From: Clostridia bacterium
Lineage (GTDB): Bacteria; Bacillota; Clostridia; Lachnospirales; Anaerotignaceae
DNA length: 64,000 nt
Assembly (NCBI GenBank): GCA_009929735.1
Contig: RZZU01000009.1
Location: 21,698-85,697 of the forward strand
Direction: 5' to 3'
Shown here: in pieces, positions 1-8,120 of the stretch
Position numbering within the stretch: the stretch's first letter is position 1
Layout of the letters: every line of letters begins with the position of its first letter
Position numbers and translations under genes: made by a program
The notes under the pieces: generated by a model
The model's database searches: none
Seen by the model: the letters and a program-made list of their open reading frames with translations, nothing else
Told to the model about the DNA's origin: nothing

Positions 1-1562
1 GCAGCAACAAGCTGAGGTATTGCATCAACCAATCCTTGTGCTAACCCTATAATCAACTGCAAAGCTGCATCCAGTAGCATTGGCAGGTTTTCAATCAATC
101 CCTGGACAATCTTCGTGACCGCCGAAACTGCTGCGGGTATGAGTTGTGGTAAAGCTATACCAATACCCTCCACAAGTGCGGTTACCAGTTCTATGGCTGC
201 ATTTATGAGCAACGGAAGATTATCAATCAAAGCGCCGACAATCGTCATTAAAGCACTAACTGCCGCCGGGATAAGTTCAGGTAAGAGATTCAAAATTGTT
301 TCTAATACCTGAGTGAATATATGTGTGACTAATTCAAGGAGCATAGGTAGCAAGTCAGCAACCGCTGATAAAATTGCACCTGTTGCTGTTGGTAACGCTG
401 CTACGATATTTTCTAAAACTGGTACGATGTTAGTGACAACCGCTTGGAAAGCGTCCACAAGATTCTCTGTCAAATTTGTCATATCCGCATTGGCATTTCC
501 AAGACCGGCTGTAAATGATCCAAGTGCAGCTTGTAATAATCCAATGGAGCCTGTGATTGTCTGAGTTGACTCTTTTGCAAAGTTACCCGCGTACTGCTCC
601 GTATTCTCAAAAAACATCTGCATGGCAATTTCGGCTTTTTCCGCTTGTGTTGCCGTATTCCAAGTGAAATCCAGACCCTTTGCGAGGGCATATGCTTGAA
701 TATTAGTAGCGTTCATGGCAACACCGAGGTTATCCATCATGGTGAAGTTACCCTTTGCCGCACCTGTGACCGCTTCCATCGCAGAGGACATATCTATACC
801 CATAACGGATGCCATATCAGCAGCACGTTGCATGGCCTTTTCAGTTAGTTCAAGACTCTTTTGTTGCTGTATACCAGAACCTTGAAACAACGCACCCATT
901 TTGTTGGCAGTAGCAAGATACTCGCTCTGGGAGACACCAAGATTTTTATAGGCCTCCTCACCGGTTTTCTGAATTGATGCAGCATATGCACCGAAAACCG
1001 CCTCTGAACCACCAAGGTTCTGTTCCAGCTCTCCGAACTGCTGAACAACCTCTTTGCCTAACTTTATAGCAGCGGCTCCGGCAGCAACTGCAACTGCACC
1101 CATCGCTACACCAATGCCCTTGAGTACACCTCCGAGTTTTTCAAACCTACCACCCGCGTCTTCTGCACTTTTCCCGGAATCGTCCAATTCATCGCCGAGA
1201 TTATCTGCCTCCACTGCTGACTGCTCAAGTTCTCGCTCCATATCATTGAGTTCTGCTTGTGCCCTGTTCAACTGAATCTGCCAATTCTGGGTACGGCGGT
1301 CGTTTTCACCGAAAGAGGAGGAGGCATTATCAAGTGCAGCCTTAAGGGTAGAAATCTTATCTTTCTGTGCATCAATTTCTTTATTCAAAACCGCATTCCG
1401 AGCGGTAACTGATTGTATTGATTTATCGTTTTTATCAAACTGACTGGTTACAAGTGTCATTTCACTGCCCAGTACCTTAAAGGACTGATTGATATCCCGC
1501 AGAGCGTTCTTAAATTCACGCTCGCCCTCAACCCCTATTTTCAATCCAAAATTGTCTGCCAT
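1..1562 (-). CDS. Phage tail tape measure protein (partial, C-terminus off window)
   Basis: About 520 residues are visible and the gene continues past the left edge. The N-terminus (MADNFGLKIG) is followed by a predicted coiled coil (about residues 30-130), then a tape-measure-like Ala/Gly-rich region. From about residue 330 come amphipathic and hydrophobic Leu-rich repeats of the type ALxxIVxxLIxNLPxLI. Tape measures set tail length and help DNA cross the host envelope. The start follows an AGGAGGAGG ribosome site 14 bp after the frameshifted tail chaperone, which is the standard siphophage position. Confidence 0.9.
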   Translation of the reverse strand, partial: MADNFGLKIGVEGEREFKNALRDINQSFKVLGSEMTLVTSQFDKNDKSIQSVTARNAVLNKEIDAQKDKISTLKAALDNASSSFGENDRRTQNWQIQLNRAQAELNDMERELEQSAVEADNLGDELDDSGKSAEDAGGRFEKLGGVLKGIGVAMGAVAVAAGAAAIKLGKEVVQQFGELEQNLGGSEAVFGAYAASIQKTGEEAYKNLGVSQSEYLATANKMGALFQGSGIQQQKSLELTEKAMQRAADMASVMGIDMSSAMEAVTGAAKGNFTMMDNLGVAMNATNIQAYALAKGLDFTWNTATQAEKAEIAMQMFFENTEQYAGNFAKESTQTITGSIGLLQAALGSFTAGLGNANADMTNLTENLVDAFQAVVTNIVPVLENIVAALPTATGAILSAVADLLPMLLELVTHIFTQVLETILNLLPELIPAAVSALMTIVGALIDNLPLLINAAIELVTALVEGIGIALPQLIPAAVSAVTKIVQGLIENLPMLLDAALQLIIGLAQGLVDAIPQLVA

Positions 1563-1576
1563 GCTTCCACCTCCTC

Positions 1577-2151
1577 CTAAATACCCGGCGGGATAATATC
1601 GTCGATTGTCCGGGTTTTCTTCGGCTTTTCAATTCCATGCCACTGTTTGTGGCAGGCCCATAAATCAAAAAACAGTCCGATAGGCATAAGCCAGAATTCC
1701 TCTGCATCCATGCCCATCTGAACTGTTCCATAGTAAAAAAGCCGGGTAAAGACTTCTGCGTCCGTTACCCGACTTCCACGTTTTTTGGAGTTTCTTCCTC
1801 ACTTTCAACGTCGCGCTTTGTGCCTTTAAACATCGCTTCGGTGATTGCATTTTTATATGCTGCCAAATCAAGAGGTGAAGTAAGAAGTTCTACCTCTTCC
1901 TCGGTAAGCAATTCTTCTGGTGCATTCTTATTCTTAAGGTTACGAATCAAAATAGACTGATTTGCAAGTAGCGTGATTAGCCAAACAATCTCGTCCAGTG
2001 CCATCTCGAAGTTTTCTGATTTCATCAGTTTTTCTCCGAGGTTTTCAAGACCACCATATCGACCAGCAATCGCTTTTGTTGCACGTGTGGTTAGAATAAG
2101 TTCATACTCTTTGCCACCAATGTTGATAGCGGCACTTCTCTCATTATCCAT
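1577..2151 (-). CDS. Tail assembly chaperone, long form by -1 frameshift (gpGT-like)
   Basis: A -1 slip at 1780-1786 would bypass the short-form stop and continue in the overlapping frame. That frame encodes about 65 more residues, including VFTRLFYYGTVQMGMDAEEF and ending RTIDDIIPPGI, and stops at 1577-1579. The downstream frame has no ATG with a good ribosome site and reads as a tail-chaperone C-terminal domain, so it is best explained as a fusion product as in lambda. The stop is 14 bp from the tape measure start. Frameshift efficiency cannot be judged from sequence. Confidence 0.8.
1765..2151 (-). CDS. Tail assembly chaperone, short form (gpG-like)
   Basis: This 128-aa protein lies between the tail tube and tape measure genes, the position of the lambda G/T chaperones that coat the tape measure during tail assembly. 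It has an N-terminal INIGGKEYELILTTRA strand-rich start and an acidic C-terminus ending EEETPKNVEVG. The sequence alone would not identify it; position and the frameshift site at its end do. The final codons overlap a slippery heptamer at 1780-1786. Confidence 0.85.
   Translation of the reverse strand: MDNERSAAINIGGKEYELILTTRATKAIAGRYGGLENLGEKLMKSENFEMALDEIVWLITLLANQSILIRNLKNKNAPEELLTEEEVELLTSPLDLAAYKNAITEAMFKGTKRDVESEEETPKNVEVG
1780..1786 (-). promoter_or_regulatory. Programmed -1 ribosomal frameshift site (A AAA AAC)
   Basis: On the minus strand the zero-frame codons CCA-AAA-AAC create the heptamer A-AAA-AAC, a canonical X-XXY-YYZ slippery sequence. It lies five codons before the stop of the short chaperone form, and the -1 frame is open for about 65 codons. 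Its position matches the G/GT frameshift of siphophages. Confidence 0.85.
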
Positions 2152-2162
2152 CTTTTTTCCTC

Positions 2163-2753
2163 CTATGGTTCCGGTGTGTAGACTGGCTCGTAAACTTCAG
2201 TGAACCAGCCGGTGATGGTACCTGCAGATACACCTGCGTCGCCTTCGGTGACTTCCGCTTTCCATGGGTGCTTGCCCATGCCGTCCAGTTTGTTCCTACG
2301 CATAACGGTTCCTTCAATAGTAGGTGTAGAAAAGGTAATAGAGTCAGCTTTTGTCTGTAGGTTCGTTGCGGGTAGTCCGAATTTTACGCGGTATAGCCAG
2401 AAATATCGGTATGTTCCGTTTGCCTTTTGTGCACGAAACCCTACTGCAACAGGTGTCCCCACATTCTCGCTTGCGGAGATCAGCACACCGTTATCATCGG
2501 TTGATGCACCTGTTAAATCTGCCGCGACTGTCGGGCCAATGTCATCCACACCGAGGGTAAGTGTTCCACTGTTAAAGTCTTTTACAACCTCTGCGGCACC
2601 GTCGTCCGCATATAAAATTGCCTCAACCAGTTCCACCGAAAGCTCGGCGGTCATGGCCTTAGCAAGTACCGAAGGTACAGCGTAGGTTTCTTCGCCGTTG
2701 GAATCCTCGGTTATCTTTGAATAGTACAGTCTGTCAAGACCGATAGTTGCCAT
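2163..2753 (-). CDS. Major tail (tube) protein
   Basis: This 196-aa protein resembles the phi13-type major tail proteins of Firmicutes siphophages: MATIGLDRLYYSKI at the start, a central FRAQKANGTYRYFWLYRVKF segment and a TPTIEGTVMRR segment typical of the tube fold. It polymerises into the tail tube around the tape measure. It lies 3 bp after the tail terminator-like gene and just before the chaperone genes. Confidence 0.85.
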   Translation of the reverse strand: MATIGLDRLYYSKITEDSNGEETYAVPSVLAKAMTAELSVELVEAILYADDGAAEVVKDFNSGTLTLGVDDIGPTVAADLTGASTDDNGVLISASENVGTPVAVGFRAQKANGTYRYFWLYRVKFGLPATNLQTKADSITFSTPTIEGTVMRRNKLDGMGKHPWKAEVTEGDAGVSAGTITGWFTEVYEPVYTPEP

Positions 2754-2756
2754 GTG

Positions 2757-3098
2757 TTATTCCTCCAATCTATAGTTTTTTGCCACATCAATGGCATAAT
2801 GATGATACCCGGTATCGTCTTCGTGTCCGATGTACCGTCGTTCTGTCACAGTAATATCTGCATTTAATAAAGCCGTTGTAACCTGCCTTTTCCGCTCTAA
2901 GTAATTGCCTTTTGAAAACAGAGATATCCGAACTTCCTGAACATCAAAACCGGGGCGGTTATCAGCATGGACTTCGAACATGTCCGTCAGAGGGATAAAA
3001 ACAAGATATTCGTCAGGTGGCACACCGCTGAACACACCGGTTTCGATAGGAATATTCAGTGGTTCCAGGACTTCGTTCAAATCCGAAAGTAGGCTCAT
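2757..3098 (-). CDS. Tail terminator / tail completion-like protein
   Basis: The 113-aa product starts MSLLSDLNEVLEPLNIP and is placed at 3098 because its ATG overlaps the upstream stop (ATGA). The open frame extends further upstream but without a ribosome site. Size, position between the gp10-like protein and tail tube, and motifs such as GVPPDEYLVFIPL fit the small minor tail proteins that cap the tail during joining. The specific function is by position. Confidence 0.7.
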   Translation of the reverse strand: MSLLSDLNEVLEPLNIPIETGVFSGVPPDEYLVFIPLTDMFEVHADNRPGFDVQEVRISLFSKGNYLERKRQVTTALLNADITVTERRYIGHEDDTGYHHYAIDVAKNYRLEE

Positions 3099-3526
3099 AT
3101 CTTGTTTACCTCCTCGTCCAGCTTTGCTTTCATTGCTTCGATGCACAGCTTTCTACTGGTGCTTTTTGCAGGCTTTAAGAATGGTTTTGCCGGTTGCCCC
3201 GATTTTCCGTATTCGATGATATTGCCTATCTTCGCATTGCTACCTCCGTCACGACGCGGTTCGGAAAAGCCTACTTTAACGTTGTGATTGCCATTTCTGT
3301 CCTGCAAAGTAGGTGAAAGTCCCAATGCAGCCACAAGCTCACCGGTGGAACGTGACGGATACTTTGTGTCACGACCAACCGCTGAATTCAAATTGGATTT
3401 TACCTTATCAAGCACAACCTCACCACCAGCCTTAAGCACACGAGGCATAATTTCATCAGTTTTATCGTTCAACCGTGAAACCTTCAGTAGAAAGTCCTCC
3501 GGCATTTTCATAGTTACTTTAGCCAC
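3095..3526 (-). CDS. HK97 gp10-like tail-completion protein
   Basis: This 143-aa basic protein has a helical N-terminus, the segment YPSRSTGELVAALGLSP and the C-terminal PAKPFLKPA motif typical of HK97 gp10 family members, which act at the head-tail joint. It overlaps the upstream head-closure gene by 8 bp and the downstream terminator-like gene by 4 bp, indicating translational coupling in the head-tail operon. Confidence 0.8.
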   Translation of the reverse strand: MAKVTMKMPEDFLLKVSRLNDKTDEIMPRVLKAGGEVVLDKVKSNLNSAVGRDTKYPSRSTGELVAALGLSPTLQDRNGNHNVKVGFSEPRRDGGSNAKIGNIIEYGKSGQPAKPFLKPAKSTSRKLCIEAMKAKLDEEVNKI

Positions 3527-3851
3527 TAGGTTTCACCTCCTTGGCGAGTACTTCAATGTACATTCCACGGCCTTTGACATCCTCCACAGAAGTAATTTCA
3601 AATCTCCCGTCTGCACAAGAAATAAGCATTGCGGTCGTAACAGTGATACCGGGAATACATCGGAACCGGAAAAGGTCGGTGGCTTCCGAAAATGTGGCTC
3701 TGTTCGCCCATATTTCGGTGCCGTGCCGACCTTCTCGATATGCTCTGATAGAAGCAACAATATTGTCAGTCTCAGTGCTGAAGCCCTCCGAGTCTTTTAT
3801 AGTTACTCTCATAATAATGTCAATAAAGGTGTTCATTTTTCCAAAGCTCAT
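3519..3851 (-). CDS. Head closure / head-tail adaptor protein
   Basis: This 110-aa protein looks like the SPP1 gp16 / Phage_head_tail_adaptor group. Features include the early FIDIIMRVTI strand, ASIRAYREGRHGTEIWANRA with the common Phe-rich TDLFRFRCIPG stretch, and a C-terminal ITSVEDVKGRGMYIEVLAKE beta-rich segment. These proteins form the ring that closes the head after packaging. The neighbours before and after are the connector and gp10-like proteins in the expected order. Confidence 0.75.
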   Translation of the reverse strand: MSFGKMNTFIDIIMRVTIKDSEGFSTETDNIVASIRAYREGRHGTEIWANRATFSEATDLFRFRCIPGITVTTAMLISCADGRFEITSVEDVKGRGMYIEVLAKEVKPSG

Positions 3852-3854
3852 AAT

Positions 3855-4172
3855 CTACACCTTCCAATCCCGGTCAAGCCGTAGAAGTAAGTTCACCGTG
3901 TTCCAAACCTGCTGACCTGCCTGAACGCTATCGGAGAAGAAACCAGCCGTCGAGCCGTCTCTGCTTTCATAGAAATGGCTCGACAGCATGATTACTGCCT
4001 GTTCAGTGGTGGGTGGCATAGTGTTTTCCGTGTAATAACCCTCAGCGACATGCTGGTAACTCTCTGCGTAGGAGACGGCAGCTTTGATGTAATGTAGCAG
4101 AAGGCCGTCATCTGCATCATGAGTCAAAATCAAGTTTGCTTTTACTTTAGGGAGAAGATTATCTGTTGTCAT
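3855..4172 (-). CDS. Head-tail connector protein (gp6-like)
   Basis: The 105-aa protein fits the Phage_connect_1 family: an N-terminal helix (LPKVKANLILTHDADDGLLLHYI) followed by AAVSYAESYQH and the conserved AVIMLSSHFYESRD helix. It forms the first ring below the portal. The start is supported by GGAAGGAGG about 8 bp upstream. It lies between the capsid block and the head-closure gene, as expected. Confidence 0.8.
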   Translation of the reverse strand: MTTDNLLPKVKANLILTHDADDGLLLHYIKAAVSYAESYQHVAEGYYTENTMPPTTEQAVIMLSSHFYESRDGSTAGFFSDSVQAGQQVWNTVNLLLRLDRDWKV

Positions 4173-4194
4173 ACCGACCGCCTCCTTCCAATGA

Positions 4195-4410
4195 TTATTC
4201 GTCTGCTATCATCAGACCCGCCGCTTTTAGCTTGGTAAGTAGGGCATTGAAATCTGTTACCAGACCAGCTGTATCTGTTGCGGTACTGTCTGCCTGATTC
4301 TCTGCAACGGGAAGCCCCGTTACCGAGGCCTCCTGTTTAATCTCCAAAGTACCGCCGATGACGGTTTTATCGCCGCCCTGTTCGGTGTAATTCTTTGTGT
4401 TATAGCTCAT
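4195..4410 (-). CDS. Small head-fibre-like protein
   Basis: This is a 71-aa protein directly downstream of the capsid gene, starting MSYNTKNYTEQGGDKTVIGG. The hydrophilic N-terminus, IGGTLEIKQEASVTGLP motif and LLTKLKAAGLM end resemble small head-fibre/decoration proteins in related phages. Head-surface function is inferred from position and resemblance. The ribosome site is CGGAGGTG. Confidence 0.55.
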   Translation of the reverse strand: MSYNTKNYTEQGGDKTVIGGTLEIKQEASVTGLPVAENQADSTATDTAGLVTDFNALLTKLKAAGLMIADE

Positions 4411-4422
4411 AATGCACCTCCG

Positions 4423-5631
4423 TTAATCTTTCTGCTGAAGTACCTTAATGGCTTCAGGCAAAATCAATTTACCGTCTACACGCTGAGTAGCTACAAAGCC
4501 TACCTGGCCAGTAACGGCAAAGAGTTCATTAAGTCTCTTAAATACTCTACCTTGACGGTCGGCTACCCAGTAGTAACTGAAATCACCGAATGCTATTGTC
4601 TTTGCTCCAGCTGCAATAGCAGGCACATAGGAAGATGTAAAAAGTGGACGGTTAAGAATAGTATCTGGGGTTCCAGCCTGGATAGATGGCTGCCATAAGT
4701 ACTGACCTTGACCGTCTTTCAACTTACGAATTGCCTTTACTGTTGAGTCGTTCATGATGAATACGGACTTATTACGATAAGGTGCTTTTAACGAATAGAA
4801 CAGGTCAAGCACTTCATCGAGAGTGATAGCTGTTGCTCCTGCAGTAGTGACACCTAATTGAGCGCCTCCTGTGGCTGCAAGGATACCAGTTGGTTTACCA
4901 GAACCATCACCAATGAAGAAGGCTTCCTCTTCCTTGTTACCGATACGTCTTGCAAATTCCCTTGAAATATAAGGTTCAAGTTGGAATACACTATCGTTTA
5001 GAAGTTCCTCAGAAACCTTAATCATCGTACCCAACTTATAGGCCCCAATGGAAACTTGACCGAAGCTGTCATCACTTTCAGGGATTGTTCCTTCCTCATC
5101 AATCCATGATGCTGTACCCTTAGATGCTACAACTGGAATTTTACGGTCACCAGAAGCAGTGGTAATAACTTTAGCCAGTCTACGGAAGATATTTTCATCC
5201 TCCAAAGCCTCTACAAGGGTTCTCTCAAACTCGTCAGGAACTAAGTATCCACCTTCCGAATCTGTACCGATCTTAAGAGCATTTTTTACAGTGGGATCAA
5301 GACCCTCCCCGGCACGTGTACGCATAGCATTCCAGAATGCTTTTCTGTATTCGTCGGTTGCTCTATCGGTTTTGCCTTCCAGTTTGGGATTAGCAGGCTT
5401 TCCTGTTAAAGGGTTAGCCATAGGAGCGTTAAGTTCCGCATCCAAAATGGCCTGTTTTTCTAAACGGTCGATTTCCTTACCAAGAGCAATTACATCAGCT
5501 TCCATTTTGTTATAAGTTGCCTCATCCTCAGCTGAAATCAAACCATCTGTGCCACGCTTGGTATCTAAGAACGCTTTGGTAGCGTCCCATGCTTTGGCGC
5601 GTTTCTCGCGCAGTTCTAAAATCTTGTTCAT
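4423..5631 (-). CDS. Major capsid protein, HK97 fold
   Basis: The 402-aa protein has an N-terminal coiled-coil delta domain (about residues 1-95, MNKILELREKRAKAWDATKA), a linker, then the HK97 fold starting around GTDSEGGYLVPDEFERTLVE. Other family features include DRKIPVV, EAFFIGDGSGKPTGIL, SVFIMNDSTVKAIRKLKD and FGDFSYYWVADRQG. The delta domain is presumably removed by the adjacent ClpP-like protease during maturation. About 400 residues is usual for the family. Confidence 0.93.
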   Translation of the reverse strand: MNKILELREKRAKAWDATKAFLDTKRGTDGLISAEDEATYNKMEADVIALGKEIDRLEKQAILDAELNAPMANPLTGKPANPKLEGKTDRATDEYRKAFWNAMRTRAGEGLDPTVKNALKIGTDSEGGYLVPDEFERTLVEALEDENIFRRLAKVITTASGDRKIPVVASKGTASWIDEEGTIPESDDSFGQVSIGAYKLGTMIKVSEELLNDSVFQLEPYISREFARRIGNKEEEAFFIGDGSGKPTGILAATGGAQLGVTTAGATAITLDEVLDLFYSLKAPYRNKSVFIMNDSTVKAIRKLKDGQGQYLWQPSIQAGTPDTILNRPLFTSSYVPAIAAGAKTIAFGDFSYYWVADRQGRVFKRLNELFAVTGQVGFVATQRVDGKLILPEAIKVLQQKD

Positions 5632-5646
5632 AATTTTTTCCTCCTA

Positions 5647-6345
5647 TTAATGAATGATGTTGTTGAGCCGCTTTTCCAGTGAATCAGCGGGTGTACCTTT
5701 TTGTACAGGTGTTTTCTTGGGACATACTTTATCAAGCAGCGAATTTGTGACTGCTCTACGACTAAACGCATAGGTGAAGTCGTCTTGTTGAATATGCTTT
5801 TTCTCATCCTCCAAAATTTCATCTGCAAAGCCGAGTTCAATTGCTTTATTTGCATTCAGCCAGGTCTCTGCATCCATGAGGTGAGAAAGCTTGGTCCTTG
5901 ATAAACCGGTCTTGATTTCATAAGCATTGATGATGCTTTCCTTTACCTCCGAAAGCATGGCTATAGCTTTTTGCATCTCTTCGCTGTCACCAATGGCTAC
6001 AGTCAATGGGTTATGCACCATCATCAGCGCAGTAGGTGCCATAAACACAGTTGTTCCTGCCATAGCGATTACGGAGGCGGCAGATGCTGCGATGCCATCA
6101 ATCTTGATGGTCACTTTGCCTTTATAGTCCATTAGCATGGTGTAAATCTGGCTTGCTGCAATGCAATCACCCCCCGGTGAATTCAGCCAAATAACAATGT
6201 CACCCTCACCAGCAAACAAATCTGATTTGAAAGCCTTAGGAGTGACATCATCATCAAACCATGATTCCTCGGCAATTACGCCGTCGAGGTAGAGCATTCG
6301 AGTGTCGGATTTTTCATCCTTGACCCAGTTCCAAAATTTGTTCAT
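5647..6345 (-). CDS. ClpP-like head maturation protease
   Basis: This 232-aa serine protease has the ClpP signatures IVIWLNSPGGDCIAA, a GIAASAASVIAMAG nucleophile region and MMVHNPLT holding the catalytic histidine. Phage versions cleave the capsid delta domain and scaffold rather than acting with ClpX. It lies between portal and capsid in the canonical order and overlaps the portal stop by 4 bp. The C-terminal tail after about residue 180 is low in similarity and may serve in scaffolding. Confidence 0.9.
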   Translation of the reverse strand: MNKFWNWVKDEKSDTRMLYLDGVIAEESWFDDDVTPKAFKSDLFAGEGDIVIWLNSPGGDCIAASQIYTMLMDYKGKVTIKIDGIAASAASVIAMAGTTVFMAPTALMMVHNPLTVAIGDSEEMQKAIAMLSEVKESIINAYEIKTGLSRTKLSHLMDAETWLNANKAIELGFADEILEDEKKHIQQDDFTYAFSRRAVTNSLLDKVCPKKTPVQKGTPADSLEKRLNNIIH

Positions 6346-7598
6346 TCGGTTTCCTCCAATCTTGTCGTATTCGCGAACGCACCAGCGTCCTGTAATTTGG
6401 TCATTGCTCCATTAATGAGATAAAGATCACCTCCAAGTTCCTCCGGAATTCGGTCAAGGTTCTCAAGCTCTCTGATGTCATTCGCACTCATCCAGCCATT
6501 TTGTCTAGCCGTTGCGTAGCCACTCATACGGCTTACATAATCTCCTCGAAGCAGACCGTCTACATTAAATTTGATAAACACAGTGGATTTTTCACTTGCC
6601 ATGAGAAGAGAACGGAACATATTTTGTTCCCATCGCACTACCCAAGGATCAAGTGTGTATTTCACAAACTCTAAGGATTGTTGCTCAATATTTGAAAAGC
6701 TACTTTTTTCAAGATCAGCCAGCATATGTGGTGGTACTCTAAAAATACGGGCAATTTCATTGATCTGAAATTTCCGTGTTTCAAGAAACTGTGCTTGCTC
6801 TGGAGGGATACCTATTTGCTGATACTTCATGCCCTCTTCCAGTACAGCTACCCTATGAGAGTTAGTTGAACCTTGATAGGCAGCGTTCCAGCTGTCCTTT
6901 ACTTTCTGTGGGTCTTTGATTGTTCCGGGATGCTCCAACACACCACCAGGTGCAGCACCATTAGCAAAGAACTTAGCTCCGTATTCTTCCGTAGCCATGG
7001 CAAGTCCAATGGCATTTTTAGCCATAGCAATGGGTGAATAACCCACTAATCCATCAAACCCTAAGCCAGGGATATGAAGTACATCAGATGGGTCCAGATA
7101 GACCAGGCTGTCTTTGCCAAGGGTAGGTGCATCCTCTATGCTTCGCTGATATAAATAAAAAAGCCGTCCGTTTTTATCACGGTCGACTGTCATTTTGTTT
7201 GGCATTAGGGGATAGAGAGCGATAACCTCACCACGGGCATTTCGGATAATCTGTGCATAGGCATTTCCCCATAATAAAAGATGACTCATCAGCGTTTCAC
7301 GAAACGTAAATGAAGTCATCTCAGGGTTTGGCTCATCATGGAGCAATTTATATAACGGATGTTTTAAATATTTTTCTTTGCCACCGCTATCGTTGTATTT
7401 ATAAACATGAAGCGGAAGTCCAGCTAATGTTTCAGCTAATATTCTCACGCATGAGTAGACTGCCGTCATCTGCATTGCCGTATGTTCATTGACAGGCTTT
7501 CCAGCAGTAGTTCCTCCGAAAAAGAAACTGTATCGGCTACCGCCAAGACTATCTTTAGGCTTATCACGAGCCTTAAATAACCCTTGTAATATTCCCAT
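6342..7598 (-). CDS. Portal protein
   Basis: The portal is about 418 aa from MGILQGLFKARDK. A second in-frame ATG two codons upstream (7604) shares the AAGGAG site, and the choice between them is uncertain. Family motifs are VYSCVRILAETLAGLPLHVY, LLHDEPNPEMTSFTFRE, LLLWGNAYAQIIRN and EIARIFRVPPHML, all typical of HK97-type portals (Phage_portal). It forms the dodecameric vertex through which DNA is packaged. The gene lies between terminase and protease, separated from the terminase by an unrelated 121-aa gene. Confidence 0.92.
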   Translation of the reverse strand: MGILQGLFKARDKPKDSLGGSRYSFFFGGTTAGKPVNEHTAMQMTAVYSCVRILAETLAGLPLHVYKYNDSGGKEKYLKHPLYKLLHDEPNPEMTSFTFRETLMSHLLLWGNAYAQIIRNARGEVIALYPLMPNKMTVDRDKNGRLFYLYQRSIEDAPTLGKDSLVYLDPSDVLHIPGLGFDGLVGYSPIAMAKNAIGLAMATEEYGAKFFANGAAPGGVLEHPGTIKDPQKVKDSWNAAYQGSTNSHRVAVLEEGMKYQQIGIPPEQAQFLETRKFQINEIARIFRVPPHMLADLEKSSFSNIEQQSLEFVKYTLDPWVVRWEQNMFRSLLMASEKSTVFIKFNVDGLLRGDYVSRMSGYATARQNGWMSANDIRELENLDRIPEELGGDLYLINGAMTKLQDAGAFANTTRLEETE

Positions 7599-7669
7599 TG
7601 ACATCACTCTCCTTAAAAATGGGCATGAAAAAAGCACCTATTCAGCTATAGATGCTCTTATGTGTCTTA

Positions 7670-8035
7670 TTAATTAAGATTAGGCAGCTTTAATTCTCCT
7701 GTCTTAATTTTTGCTACTGTTTCTTTTGCTTTAGCAACTGCTTCAGGTAGAACCCTTGGGTCCGACCCGTCTATTTGCTCCAAAACGTATAATACTTTTT
7801 CTGATTTTATAATTCGGATAGCTGAATTCACCCTTGTTCTTGTGCCGCCTGTGTCTTTATCGTAATACCCGTGTTGGTTTGAATGGTATTCATCTATCAA
7901 CTTGCTTTTTAGTATCTTATCATCAAGTTCTTTAATCCTTGTCAGCAAATCAGCCATGTATAATCCTAAAAAGGACTGACCTGCAGATTTTATATCATCA
8001 TTAATCTTATCAATGCTCCTATGTTCTTTTTCCAT
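7670..8035 (-). CDS. Unrecognised 121-aa protein between terminase and portal
   Basis: I do not recognise this family. The protein is mostly helical and charged (MEKEHRSIDKINDDIKSAG), with a central YHSNQHGYYDKDTGGTRTR segment and a C-terminus KTGELKLPNLN. It has no membrane segment or signal peptide. Co-transcription with packaging genes suggests a virion or packaging accessory role, but it could equally be a moron insertion, since portal usually follows terminase directly. Confidence 0.6.
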   Translation of the reverse strand: MEKEHRSIDKINDDIKSAGQSFLGLYMADLLTRIKELDDKILKSKLIDEYHSNQHGYYDKDTGGTRTRVNSAIRIIKSEKVLYVLEQIDGSDPRVLPEAVAKAKETVAKIKTGELKLPNLN

Positions 8036-8120
8036 CTTTTACACCTCCACCTTTCCTTAATTATAGCATGGTAAAGTGCAGCTGGCGTATGATTTTAAAG
8101 AATCAAAGGATGGTTGCAAA

